From JABDEZ01 sp965276955 (lineage in GTDB: Bacteria > Bacteroidota > Bacteroidia > Chitinophagales > Chitinophagaceae): a DNA stretch of 64,000 nt. The stretch is from contig CBDIBP010000036.1 of the NCBI GenBank assembly GCA_965276955.1, positions 90,776 through 154,775 of the forward strand, given 5' to 3'. Both the position numbers and the translations under genes were made by a program. The notes below the pieces were generated by a model, which did no database searches, was not told where the DNA came from, and saw nothing but the letters and a program-made list of their open reading frames with translations. How positions within the stretch are numbered: position 1 is the first letter of the stretch; each line of letters opens with the position of its first letter. Below are positions 38,939 to 47,577 of this stretch, piece after piece.

Positions 38939-39949
38939 ATGAAAAAGAATACGGTCATAGGCTTCCTTACCTTTTGCACTGTATTTCTATTTATGGCTGT
39001 CTACTTGGTATATCTATATTCCTACCATGCCAAAAGATATACTTATACCCTCCCCTACGCGTATAGCCATCCCGGCGGCGGGTTGCCATGGATACCCTTC
39101 AAATGGATGGGCAATAAGATAAAAGGAAAGTATGTAGAAAGAAATGCTATAGGCATACCGGTAAAAATAGACAGCATACCACACGACTTTTATTTTCAAT
39201 TCGATATGGGGTCGACCTATACTATGCTCTATGAAAATTCTTTGCAACCCTACCTGGACAAATATCCGCAGCTAAGCATCAAGCTGGAAAGGAAACGACC
39301 AAAACTGATGTTTTGGGACGATAGTAAAGACTTTGCCCACCTGCAACTGACGCTGGGCAGCGTGCCATTCACCGGCGATCACGTATACATCAAGCGGTCT
39401 TACGGGCGTGTACTCAACCACGATTCTATCGTCAATAACTCACCAAAGATAATAGGTACCATTGGTGCAGACATTTTGCAAGACCATGTTGTCATCATAG
39501 ACTATCCTCGCCAGCGCATTTGCATTTTAGATACATTACCTGTTGCTTACAATACCACCTTTGGTCCATTTCACCTGAGCAGGCATGGCAAGGTGCTGCT
39601 GCAAATGAAGTACAATGGCAAGGGGTACGATGTCATATTTGACACTGGCAGCAGTATATTTTCACTTCTTACCTCCGGTGAACGCCTTTACCAATTCTCT
39701 GGAGAAAATAATAATGATACGATCCCCATCGTATCGTGGGGAGAGATACATAATGTAATAGGCCGACCCATGACCGGCCCTATTTCGCTTAGTAACATTC
39801 CGTGCTCCAATATAGAAGTGTATGGCGATTACCGCCTGAATGATGAACTTCTTAAAGAAGAAAAAGCAGACGCCGTGACGGGCAATGCCCTGTTCTGGGA
39901 TAGAATAGTTGTAATAGATATGAGGCGCAAATTGTTTGGAGTGCTGTAG
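38939..39949 (+). CDS. Membrane-anchored aspartic-protease-like protein with two lobes
   Basis: 336 residues with one N-terminal membrane helix (about 8-28), then two copies of a retropepsin-like unit. Lobe 1: FQFDMGSTYTML with Asp89, ending in IGTIGADILQDHVVIIDYPRQRICIL. Lobe 2: VIFDTGSSIFSLL with Asp235, ending in VTGNALFWDRIVVIDMRRKLFGVL (two segments of the same shape). Lobe 2 has the classical DTG; lobe 1 has DMG. In pepsins the two Asp of the two lobes form one active site. Most bacterial retropepsin-like proteins carry a single unit and dimerise. The domain should face the periplasm. Activity is not proven, given the Met in lobe 1. Confidence 0.75.
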   Translation: MKKNTVIGFLTFCTVFLFMAVYLVYLYSYHAKRYTYTLPYAYSHPGGGLPWIPFKWMGNKIKGKYVERNAIGIPVKIDSIPHDFYFQFDMGSTYTMLYENSLQPYLDKYPQLSIKLERKRPKLMFWDDSKDFAHLQLTLGSVPFTGDHVYIKRSYGRVLNHDSIVNNSPKIIGTIGADILQDHVVIIDYPRQRICILDTLPVAYNTTFGPFHLSRHGKVLLQMKYNGKGYDVIFDTGSSIFSLLTSGERLYQFSGENNNDTIPIVSWGEIHNVIGRPMTGPISLSNIPCSNIEVYGDYRLNDELLKEEKADAVTGNALFWDRIVVIDMRRKLFGVL

Positions 39950-39982
39950 TTAGTTCTTATAACGGTATCAGCCAATAATATA

Positions 39983-39990
39983 TACGTTTG
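39983..39990 (+). promoter_or_regulatory. Probable -7 element before the Old Yellow Enzyme gene
   Basis: TACGTTTG fits TAnnTTTG, 54 bases before the chosen ATG at 40045. An in-frame ATG at 39988 would lie inside this element, which argues for the later start. Confidence 0.5.
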
Positions 39991-40044
39991 TGGCAAACTA
40001 AAGGTAATGTTGCATGCTGGATACATAAATTCAACGACCGACAC

Positions 40045-41118
40045 ATGAAACTATTAGAACCAATAAAGGTAGGCGACCTGCAACTGCAAAATCGCATGGC
40101 CATGGCACCAATGACGCGCAGCCGGGCAATAGGCAATATCCCTAACGAGCTTATAGCTGAATACTACAAACAGCGCAGCAGTGCTGGCCTCATCATTACA
40201 GAAGGCACTTCACCATCGCCAAATGGCCTTGGATATTCCCGTATACCGGGCATATTCTCTAAAGAGCAAGTAGCGGGTTGGAAACTGGTGACCGATGCTG
40301 TGCACCAAAATGGCGGGCACATATTTATGCAATTGATGCACACAGGCCGCATAGCAGCCATACAAAACCTGCCCGAAGGTGGGGTGATACTGGCGCCAAG
40401 CGCTATACCAGCTGCGGGCCAAATGTGGACCGACGCCGCAGGAATGGTACCCAATGGCACACCGAAGGAAATGACCAAGGAGGAAATAACCAGTACTATA
40501 GCTGAATACAGGCAGGCTGCTATAAATGCAATAGAAGCAGGAATGGACGGTGTGGAACTACACTCCGCAAGCGGCTACCTGCCCAACCAGTTCCTGAGTA
40601 CCAGTGCCAACCACCGTACCGATGAATATGGAGGCAGCATACAAAACCGCAGCAGGTTCGTTATAGAAGTATTGAAAGCGATGAGCGATGCCATTGGCAG
40701 CCATAAAATAGGTATAAAGCTAAGCCCGGGTATGGCGTTCAACGATATTGAGATAGACGATGCAGCGCAATTGTTCCCTTACCTGCTGGAGCAACTGAAC
40801 GGTCTGGATCTTGCCTACGTGCATGTGATGCGCGTACCTAACTGGGACGTGACCCCAAATAGCTTTGAAGTAGTAAAAACATTCAGGGAAACGTACAAGG
40901 GCAAATTGCTGGTAGGTTGCGCATTCGATAAAGAAAGTGGTGAGCAATTGCTGCAAGCTGGCCAGGCCGATGTTTTGGTATATGGCAGCTTATTTATCAG
41001 CAATCCAGACCTTCCTGCACGTTTCGAGCACAATGCTCCATTGGCGGCTCCAGATCAGAGCACGTTCTATACACCAGGTGCGGCCGGCTATACGGATTAC
41101 CCGCTCTCAGAAAACTAA
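40045..41118 (+). CDS. Alkene reductase of the Old Yellow Enzyme family
   Basis: About 357 residues from the ATG at 40045 (MKLLEPIKVGDLQLQNRMAM), the usual N-terminus of NemA-type proteins. Family marks: MAPMTRSRA, TEGTSPSPNGLGY, the FMN-site GVELHSASGYLPNQFLS region (about 165-181), and TDEYGGSIQNRSRF. FMN-dependent, NAD(P)H-using reductase of activated C=C bonds; physiological substrates are usually unknown, with electrophile detoxification as the common idea. Single gene with its own -7 element and a perfect terminator. Confidence 0.92.
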   Translation: MKLLEPIKVGDLQLQNRMAMAPMTRSRAIGNIPNELIAEYYKQRSSAGLIITEGTSPSPNGLGYSRIPGIFSKEQVAGWKLVTDAVHQNGGHIFMQLMHTGRIAAIQNLPEGGVILAPSAIPAAGQMWTDAAGMVPNGTPKEMTKEEITSTIAEYRQAAINAIEAGMDGVELHSASGYLPNQFLSTSANHRTDEYGGSIQNRSRFVIEVLKAMSDAIGSHKIGIKLSPGMAFNDIEIDDAAQLFPYLLEQLNGLDLAYVHVMRVPNWDVTPNSFEVVKTFRETYKGKLLVGCAFDKESGEQLLQAGQADVLVYGSLFISNPDLPARFEHNAPLAAPDQSTFYTPGAAGYTDYPLSEN

Positions 41119-41140
41119 GAACGACCATTAATGACAAAAT

Positions 41141-41170
41141 AAAAAGACCGGTAACGTTACCGGTCTTTTT
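41141..41170. terminator. Perfect palindromic terminator
   Basis: A 30-base perfect palindrome with AAAAAG at one end and CTTTTT at the other, so it can end transcription from either side. It closes the Old Yellow Enzyme gene ahead of the pnt operon. Confidence 0.9.
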
Positions 41171-41215
41171 ATTTTACGCTAAACCCTTGTATTATAATTA
41201 TGTGACCACCCAAGA

Positions 41216-41247
41216 TTTGCATAAACCATCAAAAAGGTCTATTTTTC
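41216..41247 (+). promoter_or_regulatory. Probable promoter of the pnt operon
   Basis: TTTG at 41216-41219, a 20-base spacer and TATTTTTC at 41240-41247 (seven of eight matches to TAnnTTTG), 30 bases before the pntAA ATG. Confidence 0.6.
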
Positions 41248-41277
41248 AACGGAATTCTAAATGAATATAAATTAATT

Positions 41278-42414
41278 ATGATCATAGGCGTACTTAAAGA
41301 GCATGCTCCTGAAACACGTGTGTCGCTGGTACCTGATGTTGTTGCAGCACTGGTAAAAATGAAAGTTACGGTGTGGGTAGAGCATGATGCAGGGATGACC
41401 GCTTTTTTTAACAACGAAGCCTACACCAGCGTTGGTGCGGAGATAAAAGATGCTGAAGCCATAAAAGGCGGTGCAGACCTGCTATTGGCCATTAATGCAT
41501 CGGCCATTACAGGGAATATAAAACCAAGTGCCTGCCTGCTGGGCGTATACCAGCCTTTGTTCAATGCCGGAATGATGCAAACATGGTCCGACGGTGGCTA
41601 TACTGTGTTCAGTATGGATACTATACCCCGTACCACGCGTGCACAGTCTATGGATGTACTAAGTTCGCAAGCTAACATTGCAGGGTACAAGGCAGTGGTG
41701 CTGGCTGCAATGCAGTTCAGCAGATATTTCCCTATGTTCATGACTGCCGCGGGTAGCATACCACCGGCTAAGATGCTAATACTGGGTGCTGGCGTTGCCG
41801 GCCTGCAGGCTGTGGCCACAGGCAGGCGCCTGGGTGCAGTGGTAGAAGTATTCGATACCCGCCCGGCAGTAAAGGAAGAAGTAATGAGCCTTGGGGCAAA
41901 ATTTGTAGAGGTAGAAGGCGCTGCCGATGCATCTAAAGCAGGTGGCTACGCAGTGGAGCAAGGCGAAGATTTTCAACGCCGCCAGAGAGAAAAGATACAT
42001 GAGCACATCCGCAAGTCGGATATAGTGATAACCACAGCACAGATACCCGGAAAGAAAGCGCCAATACTGGTGACCACCGCCATGATAGAGGATATGAAGC
42101 CCGGTTCTGTCATCATTGATATTGCCTCTGTGACCGGTGGCAATACCGACCTCACCCAAGATAACCAGACCATATTGCATAAGGGTGTTACCATAATTGG
42201 CAACTCAGCGCTACCTGGCACCATGCCATCTGACGCCAGTAAAATGTACAGTAAGAACGTACTCAACTTTCTGAAACTGGTAATTGACAAAGAAGGTGGT
42301 ATGGCGCTGAACTTTGAAGATGACATAGTTAAGGGCACCTGCATAGTACACAACGGACAGGTGGTGAACGACCGTGTTATAGCCCTGCTGCCCTCACAAC
42401 AAACAACAGCTTAA
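41278..42414 (+). CDS. pntAA: NAD(P) transhydrogenase subunit alpha, part 1
   Basis: 378 residues, the NAD(H)-binding dI component. It has the alanine-dehydrogenase-like N-domain (GVLKEHAPETRVSLVPD), the quinone-loop region, and the Rossmann motif LILGAGVAGLQAVATGRRLGA near 165. Together with the two downstream products it forms the proton-translocating transhydrogenase that makes NADPH from NADH at the expense of the proton gradient. The alpha subunit is split into two genes, as in Rhodospirillum. The next gene starts 12 bases later. Confidence 0.96.
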   Translation: MIIGVLKEHAPETRVSLVPDVVAALVKMKVTVWVEHDAGMTAFFNNEAYTSVGAEIKDAEAIKGGADLLLAINASAITGNIKPSACLLGVYQPLFNAGMMQTWSDGGYTVFSMDTIPRTTRAQSMDVLSSQANIAGYKAVVLAAMQFSRYFPMFMTAAGSIPPAKMLILGAGVAGLQAVATGRRLGAVVEVFDTRPAVKEEVMSLGAKFVEVEGAADASKAGGYAVEQGEDFQRRQREKIHEHIRKSDIVITTAQIPGKKAPILVTTAMIEDMKPGSVIIDIASVTGGNTDLTQDNQTILHKGVTIIGNSALPGTMPSDASKMYSKNVLNFLKLVIDKEGGMALNFEDDIVKGTCIVHNGQVVNDRVIALLPSQQTTA

Positions 42415-42426
42415 AATTATTTGAAC

Positions 42427-42747
42427 ATGGATATGTTGACCAACATTTTTACCGACCCGGCTACCTACCGGTTATTGACCATAGTTATACTCTCAATTTT
42501 TCTGGGTATAGAGATCATTTCGCACGTGCCATCAGTATTGCATACCCCGCTTATGAGTGGTGCAAATGCCATACATGGTGTGGTGATAATAGGTGCCATC
42601 ATTGTGATGGGCCAGGCAGCTACAGACGATTATCTGGCGCTTACACTGGGCTTCCTTGCCGTCGTGCTGGGTACACTGAACGTAGTAGGTGGCTTTGTAG
42701 TTACCGACCGTATGCTGGAGATGTTCAGCAAGAAAAAGAAAAAATAA
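42427..42747 (+). CDS. pntAB: NAD(P) transhydrogenase subunit alpha, part 2
   Basis: 106 residues from the ATG at 42427 (MDMLTNIFTDPATYRLL); a TTG two codons earlier is in frame but unlikely. Three hydrophobic helices of the alpha-subunit membrane domain: VILSIFLGIEIIS, IHGVVIIGAIIVMG and GFLAVVLGTLNVVGGFVVTDRMLEMF. The last block is the conserved end of the family, followed by a Lys-rich tail. Middle gene of the pnt operon. Confidence 0.95.
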   Translation: MDMLTNIFTDPATYRLLTIVILSIFLGIEIISHVPSVLHTPLMSGANAIHGVVIIGAIIVMGQAATDDYLALTLGFLAVVLGTLNVVGGFVVTDRMLEMFSKKKKK

Positions 42748-42782
42748 CAGTACACATCTGCAAAAACTGATCAACGAATAGA

Positions 42783-44180
42783 ATGGAACAATTGATACTA
42801 CAGTTAAGTTACCTGGTAGGTTCTATAACTTTTATAATGGGCCTTAAAATGCTTTCTCACCCGGAGAAAGCACGAAGAGGTAATCTCATAGCTGCTGTTG
42901 GCATGACGATAGCTATTTTTGCTACCATTTTTCTTTGGGAATCGCCAGAGAGCCATGAACATCTGCATAACTACGGCTGGATATTCGGCGCGCTTGTTAT
43001 AGGCACTGTAATAGGTACTATGGCCGCCCGCAAAGTGCAAATGACCGCAATGCCCGAAATGGTAAGCCTGTTTAACGGTATGGGTGGCGCATGCGCTATG
43101 CTGATATCCGTAATAGAATTCAACAAGCCTGAACCACTCACTACAGAGCGGTTATCTGTTATAGTACTGGGTATGCTTATAGGTACTGTATCTTTTGCCG
43201 GCAGCGCCATTGCATGGGGCAAACTGAATGGCCGAATAAAGGACCGCACCATACCCGGCGGCCAGATCATCAATTTCATTTTACTGGGCGGCATGCTCGC
43301 GCTCAGCATCATGCTCATAGGCGGTTTCACGGTATCTCCTGCCGTGTTTTTTACTATACTTGCATTGGCTGCTATGTATGGTGTGCTGTTCGTAATGCCT
43401 ATAGGCGGTGCAGATATGCCGGTAGTTATATCACTACTCAACTCCTTCACCGGTGTTGCTGCAGCATTTGGCGGTTTCCTGTACAACAATCCTGTGATGC
43501 TTACTGGCGGTATCCTCGTAGGTTCGGCCGGTACCATACTTACCATACTTATGTGCAAGGCCATGAACCGCTCGCTTAAGAATGTATTGCTGGGCAGCTT
43601 TGGTAAAAAACCTGCCAGTGCAGGTGGCGGTGCTACAAAAGAGCAAGGCAACTATAAAGAAATATCGCTCAACGATACGGCTACCCTTATGGCCTATGCG
43701 CAAAGGGTCATCATTATCCCCGGTTACGGCCTTGCAGTGGCACAGGCACAGCATGCCTGCCACGAGCTGGAAAAGATACTGGAAGATAAAGGAGTAGATG
43801 TAGAGTATGGTATACACCCTGTAGCTGGCCGTATGCCGGGCCACATGAATGTATTGCTGGCCGAGGCAGACGTACCCTACGAAAAACTGCTGGAAATGGA
43901 AGACGCCAACGATAAGATGGCAGGTACCAATGTGGTGCTGATATTAGGCGCTAACGACGTGGTGAACCCTGCGGCAAAAGAAGACCCATCGAGCCCCATA
44001 TATGGCATGCCTATACTGGAAGTAGAAAAGGCAGATCATGTAATTGTGAACAAAAGAAGTATGAAGCCCGGATATGCGGGTATAGAGAACGACCTGTTCT
44101 TCAAACCAAAAACTTCCATGCTGTTCGGCGACGCCAAAAAAGTCCTGCAGGACCTGGCTACCGAATTGAAGCAGTTATGA
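42783..44180 (+). CDS. pntB: NAD(P) transhydrogenase subunit beta
   Basis: 465 residues. An N-terminal membrane domain of eight to nine helices (about 1-260) is followed by the NADP-binding dIII domain (about 290-465), with IIPGYGLAVAQAQHACHEL, GIHPVAGRMPGHMNVLLAEA and the closing MLFGDAKK. It completes the proton pump with pntAA and pntAB. 35 bases separate it from pntAB. Confidence 0.97.
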   Translation: MEQLILQLSYLVGSITFIMGLKMLSHPEKARRGNLIAAVGMTIAIFATIFLWESPESHEHLHNYGWIFGALVIGTVIGTMAARKVQMTAMPEMVSLFNGMGGACAMLISVIEFNKPEPLTTERLSVIVLGMLIGTVSFAGSAIAWGKLNGRIKDRTIPGGQIINFILLGGMLALSIMLIGGFTVSPAVFFTILALAAMYGVLFVMPIGGADMPVVISLLNSFTGVAAAFGGFLYNNPVMLTGGILVGSAGTILTILMCKAMNRSLKNVLLGSFGKKPASAGGGATKEQGNYKEISLNDTATLMAYAQRVIIIPGYGLAVAQAQHACHELEKILEDKGVDVEYGIHPVAGRMPGHMNVLLAEADVPYEKLLEMEDANDKMAGTNVVLILGANDVVNPAAKEDPSSPIYGMPILEVEKADHVIVNKRSMKPGYAGIENDLFFKPKTSMLFGDAKKVLQDLATELKQL

Positions 44181-44262
44181 TCAATAATATCTTATATTGC
44201 CTTTTCATAGAGAAAGTTTCCATTTTCCTATGAAAATTTAAAACGTTTATTAAATTTACTTT

Positions 44263-44853
44263 ATGAAAAAAATGAAGTCAGGAATAATACTAACCACTAT
44301 AACTACACTTTTGGCATTCATGTCTGTGTTTTACGTATCGTCGTGCGATAATAAAGCTCCGGCGCTTAACCCTGCTACTTGCGAAAATTATATCTGCTAC
44401 AATGGGGGTACATGCAGCTATAGCGTGTGCACTTGCCCGGTTGGCTACCAGGATGCACACTGCACCACGCCATGGAATGCAAAATTTGCCGGCACATGGA
44501 ATATTACCGAAGTTATATCCGGTAGCGATAATTATAATTTGGTGGGAAGCAGTTCGACCTATCAGGTACAAATAGATACTACTCATACCCCAACCACCAT
44601 ACGCATTAGCAACCTGCACAACAATGCCAGCCTTGTAGGCGTGCAAGGTATCATAGATAGTACGAACAATACATTCCATATCCAAACCTATACGCCAACG
44701 GGCAATGGCAACTATCACGTTACCGGCGGGCAGGTCGTGTTCAATATAATTCATAATGGCCGCGACACAGCTATAGGGTCCTATTATATTAACTACAGGA
44801 ATACCCAGTCTTTGGTAGAGCACGATACGATGCAGGTGCTGATGACCAAGTAA
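44263..44853 (+). CDS. Small lipoprotein with an EGF-like cysteine module
   Basis: 196 residues. A lipoprotein signal ends at Cys28 (VSSC). Right after it, Cys40, 45, 51, 56, 58 and 67 follow the EGF pattern (C-x4-C-x5-C-x4-C-x-C-x8-C), with YNGGTC and CTCPVGYQDAHC as its most typical parts. The remaining 125 residues form a beta-rich domain without cysteines (AGTWNITEVISGSDNY, FHIQTYTPTGNGNYHV), similar in style to lipocalin-like or DUF-type domains of Bacteroidota lipoproteins. Probably anchored in the outer membrane. Function unknown; an EGF fold here would need disulfide formation in the envelope. Confidence 0.8.
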   Translation: MKKMKSGIILTTITTLLAFMSVFYVSSCDNKAPALNPATCENYICYNGGTCSYSVCTCPVGYQDAHCTTPWNAKFAGTWNITEVISGSDNYNLVGSSSTYQVQIDTTHTPTTIRISNLHNNASLVGVQGIIDSTNNTFHIQTYTPTGNGNYHVTGGQVVFNIIHNGRDTAIGSYYINYRNTQSLVEHDTMQVLMTK

Positions 44854-44877
44854 CAATACTTCAATACAAATAAAGTA

Positions 44878-44911
44878 AGATCCGGTGTACCCCAACGTAC
44901 CGGATCTTTTT
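44878..44911 (+). terminator. Intrinsic terminator of the EGF-like lipoprotein gene
   Basis: Nine-bp stem AGATCCGGT / ACCGGATCT (44878-44886 with 44899-44907), followed by TTTT. Confidence 0.88.
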
Positions 44912-45050
44912 GTATATAGGAACATTCATTGCTTACCATATACCATAACTATTATCTCCGCAAAAAGGCTTCAGCAAAAGGAGGAACAACTGACAGCTAC
45001 GTGGTGATGAATGATCTAAAAAAGAATATAGATAAGATCTTGCAAAAAAA

Positions 45051-45081
45051 TTTGCAAAAACCAATTTGTTACCTACTTTTG
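45051..45081 (+). promoter_or_regulatory. Promoter of the tRNA-tuf unit
   Basis: TTTG at 45051-45054, a 19-base spacer and TACTTTTG at 45074-45081, a full consensus match 46 bases before the first tRNA. No other gene lies between the terminator at 44911 and this promoter. Confidence 0.8.
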
Positions 45082-45126
45082 CAATCCCAATTCTGGCACG
45101 GGAAAGTTCTTTAAAAAACAATAAAA

Positions 45127-45199
45127 GCCACTTTAGCTCAGATGGTAGAGCAACTGATTTGTAATCAGTAGGTCGCTGGTTCGATTCCGGCAAGTGGCT
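45127..45199 (+). tRNA. tRNA-Thr (anticodon TGT)
   Basis: Full cloverleaf: 7-bp acceptor (45127-45133 with 45192-45198), discriminator T, D-arm TAGCTCAG...GGTAGAGC, anticodon stem ACTGA/TCAGT with loop TTTGTAA, and GGTTCGATTCC T-arm. The CCA end is not encoded. First of a row of four tRNA genes ahead of tuf. Confidence 0.97.
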
Positions 45200-45239
45200 C
45201 ACAAAGAGATCGCTTGCTTGTCATATGGTCTTGATGTAA

Positions 45240-45323
<84 letters not shown>

Positions 45324-45393
45324 CGTTCGCACGGCACCAGTTGGCAGTTAGTAGTAACTGCCTGCTGATGTTGTATAAAGTTGGTTTTTACAA

Positions 45394-45466
45394 GCGGGAG
45401 TAGCTCAGTTGGTAGAGCGACAGCCTTCCAAGCTGTAGGTCGCGGGTTCGAGCCTCGTCTCCCGCT
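45394..45466 (+). tRNA. tRNA-Gly (anticodon TCC)
   Basis: Acceptor GCGGGAG (45394-45400) pairs with CTCCCGC (45459-45465), discriminator T. The anticodon stem is ACAGC/GCTGT with loop CTTCCAA; the T-arm carries GGTTCGAGCC. CCA is not encoded. Confidence 0.97.
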
Positions 45467-45636
45467 CACAAAAGTGAGGGTCGTAGGTTAGCAAAAACAC
45501 TGTTACTTTTGGTTTGTAAAAGAAAATGTATTTTCGCTCAGGTACTTCATGTGCCCGGTCGAAAATTAAAATGTTATCAGGGAGGTAGTTCCCTGAACGC
45601 CTTGCAAAAGGCGCAAAGGAACGAACAGCCATCCAA

Positions 45637-45708
<72 letters not shown>

Positions 45709-45821
45709 CACGTAAATTGTGAAAATGGTACGTGAGGTAAACAAGTTATGATCAGGCTCCTATGCCGGAATATAAAAACAGAAACAAAAATTTAAAAACA
45801 AGCTTTTAAAAAAGAATAAAA

Positions 45822-47009
45822 ATGGCAAAAGAGACCTTCAAGCGGGAAAAACCCCACGTTAACATCGGTACCATCGGCCACGTTGACCATGGTAAAACAA
45901 CCTTGACTGCAGCTATCACTACGATCCTGGCAGGTAAAGGCTTGGCCCAGAAAAAAGGCTACGATGAAATTGATGCGGCACCTGAAGAAAAAGAACGTGG
46001 TATCACAATTAATACCGCACACGTTGAGTATGAAACAGCTGCACGTCACTATGCACACGTTGACTGTCCAGGTCACGCTGACTATGTAAAGAACATGATC
46101 ACTGGTGCTGCACAAATGGATGGTGCAATACTTGTAGTTGCTGCTACCGATGGTCCTATGCCACAGACGCGCGAGCATATCCTGCTTGGTCGTCAGGTAG
46201 GTGTACCTCGTATGGTAGTATTTATGAACAAGGTTGACCTTGTTGATGATGCTGAAATATTGGAACTGGTTGAAATGGAGATCCGCGAGTTGCTTACTAA
46301 GAATGGCTACGATGGTGACAATACACCTATCATTCAGGGTTCTGCAACAGGCGCACTCGCTGGCGATCCAAAATGGGTTGCTGCTATTGATCAGCTGATG
46401 GATGCTGTTGACAGCTACATTCCGCTGCCTCCACGTCCGGTTGATCAGCCGTTCCTGATGTCTGTTGAGGACGTGTTCACTATCACAGGTCGTGGTACAG
46501 TGGCTACAGGTCGTATCGAGCGCGGTGTTATTAAAGTTGGTGAGAACGTTGAGATAGTAGGTTTCAATGAAGCTCCACTTACTTCTACTTGCACAGGTGT
46601 TGAAATGTTCAAAAAACTCCTCGATCGTGGTGAAGCTGGTGACAACGCCGGTATCCTGCTCCGTGGTATTGAAAAGAAAGATATCCGTCGTGGTATGGTT
46701 ATCTGCGCACCAAAATCTATCACTCCGCACACTGAGTTCAAAGGTGAAGTTTATGTGTTGAGCAAAGAAGAAGGTGGCCGTCACACTCCGTTCTTCAACA
46801 AATATCGTCCTCAGTTCTACTTCCGTACTACAGACGTTACAGGTGAGTGCCACCTGCCTGAAGGTGTGGAAATGGTAATGCCAGGCGATAACGTTAACCT
46901 GCTTGTTACCCTTATCGCTCCAATAGCGATGGACAAAGGTCTGAAATTCGCTATCCGCGAAGGTGGCCGTACAGTAGGTGCCGGTCAGGTAACCGAAATA
47001 ATCAAATAA
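45822..47009 (+). CDS. tuf: Elongation factor Tu
   Basis: 395 residues. The GTPase motifs are GHVDHGKTTLT (about 19-29), DCPGHADYVKNM near 80-91 and NKVDLVDD near 135; domains 2 and 3 follow, ending in GRTVGAGQVTEI. It delivers aminoacyl-tRNA to the ribosome. Its codon use is clearly biased towards highly expressed choices compared with its neighbours. It is probably read together with the four upstream tRNAs and ends at the terminator at 47046-47076. Confidence 0.98.
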   Translation: MAKETFKREKPHVNIGTIGHVDHGKTTLTAAITTILAGKGLAQKKGYDEIDAAPEEKERGITINTAHVEYETAARHYAHVDCPGHADYVKNMITGAAQMDGAILVVAATDGPMPQTREHILLGRQVGVPRMVVFMNKVDLVDDAEILELVEMEIRELLTKNGYDGDNTPIIQGSATGALAGDPKWVAAIDQLMDAVDSYIPLPPRPVDQPFLMSVEDVFTITGRGTVATGRIERGVIKVGENVEIVGFNEAPLTSTCTGVEMFKKLLDRGEAGDNAGILLRGIEKKDIRRGMVICAPKSITPHTEFKGEVYVLSKEEGGRHTPFFNKYRPQFYFRTTDVTGECHLPEGVEMVMPGDNVNLLVTLIAPIAMDKGLKFAIREGGRTVGAGQVTEIIK

Positions 47010-47045
47010 GTAATTGTAGCTTAGCTACTACTTACTTCAAATATC

Positions 47046-47076
47046 AAAACGTCCCGCTTCTGCGGGACGTTTTTTT
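47046..47076 (+). terminator. Intrinsic terminator of tuf
   Basis: Perfect 12-bp stem (47046-47057 with 47062-47073), loop TTCT, T run to 47076. The GCGGGACGTT arm is typical of strong terminators. Confidence 0.95.
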
Positions 47077-47138
47077 ACCCATGATCTTTATTTTTCTAAA
47101 AACTGGTGGCAGGCGTATTTTTTTAAAAGAAATTATAC

Positions 47139-47146
47139 TACATTTG
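47139..47146 (+). promoter_or_regulatory. Probable -7 element before tRNA-Trp
   Basis: TACATTTG, a full match to TAnnTTTG, 83 bases before tRNA-Trp and downstream of the tuf terminator. It suggests that tRNA-Trp, secE and nusG form a separate unit. The -33 box is weak. Confidence 0.55.
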
Positions 47147-47228
47147 CCATCCCTTGAAAGGTCAAAAGTTTTTAGCTTTTGGCTTTTTGATTTTAGCACA
47201 TCCGTGATCGGTATTTGTACATCATACA

Positions 47229-47299
47229 CGGGAATAGTTCAACGGTAGAATAGAGGTCTCCAAAACCTTTGATCGTGGTTCGAATCCGCGTTCCCGTGC
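47229..47299 (+). tRNA. tRNA-Trp (anticodon CCA)
   Basis: Acceptor ACGGGAA (47229-47235) pairs with TTCCCGT (47292-47298), discriminator G. The anticodon stem is GAGGT/ACCTT (one G-T pair) with loop CTCCAAA. The place between tuf and secE is the classical one for this tRNA. Confidence 0.96.
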
Positions 47300-47375
47300 A
47301 GTTTGTTGCTCCTTTGCTATGTAAGTGAAGGAGCTATTATTAAAATTTTAAAGCCCTGTAACAGGGGATAGGGTT

Positions 47376-47573
47376 ATGAGCAAATTTGGTAATTACATAC
47401 AAGAGGCTTACGACGAGCTGGTACATAAAGTAACCTGGCCATCGTGGGATGAACTGCAGCAAACAACTATCATTGTTATTGTAGCGCTCATCATTGTTAC
47501 CTTAGTGGTCTTCGGCATGGACTTTGCCGGCGAAACCGTACTTACCACTATTTATAATCTTTTTGGAAAGTAA
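47376..47573 (+). CDS. secE: Preprotein translocase subunit SecE
   Basis: 65 residues: an amphipathic N-terminal part with the family motif ELVHKVTWPSWDELQ and one membrane helix (about 29-48). SecE clamps SecY in the inner membrane. It is the short single-helix form usual outside the gammaproteobacteria. It ends 4 bases before the nusG ATG. Confidence 0.96.
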   Translation: MSKFGNYIQEAYDELVHKVTWPSWDELQQTTIIVIVALIIVTLVVFGMDFAGETVLTTIYNLFGK

Positions 47574-47577
47574 GGAC

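Noticed and set aside
42971..43651. A 226-codon minus-strand open frame opposite pntB
   Set aside because: Antisense shadow of a well-supported gene, with no ribosome-binding or family evidence.
45504..45511. A second promoter before the tRNA-Thr (GGT) gene
   Set aside because: TACTTTTG matches the -7 element, but no TTTG lies at a suitable distance and the gene is well placed to be read from the promoter at 45051.
45792..46853. A 353-codon open frame on the minus strand opposite tuf
   Set aside because: It is the antisense shadow of a strongly codon-biased gene; no family features, and tuf on the other strand is certain.
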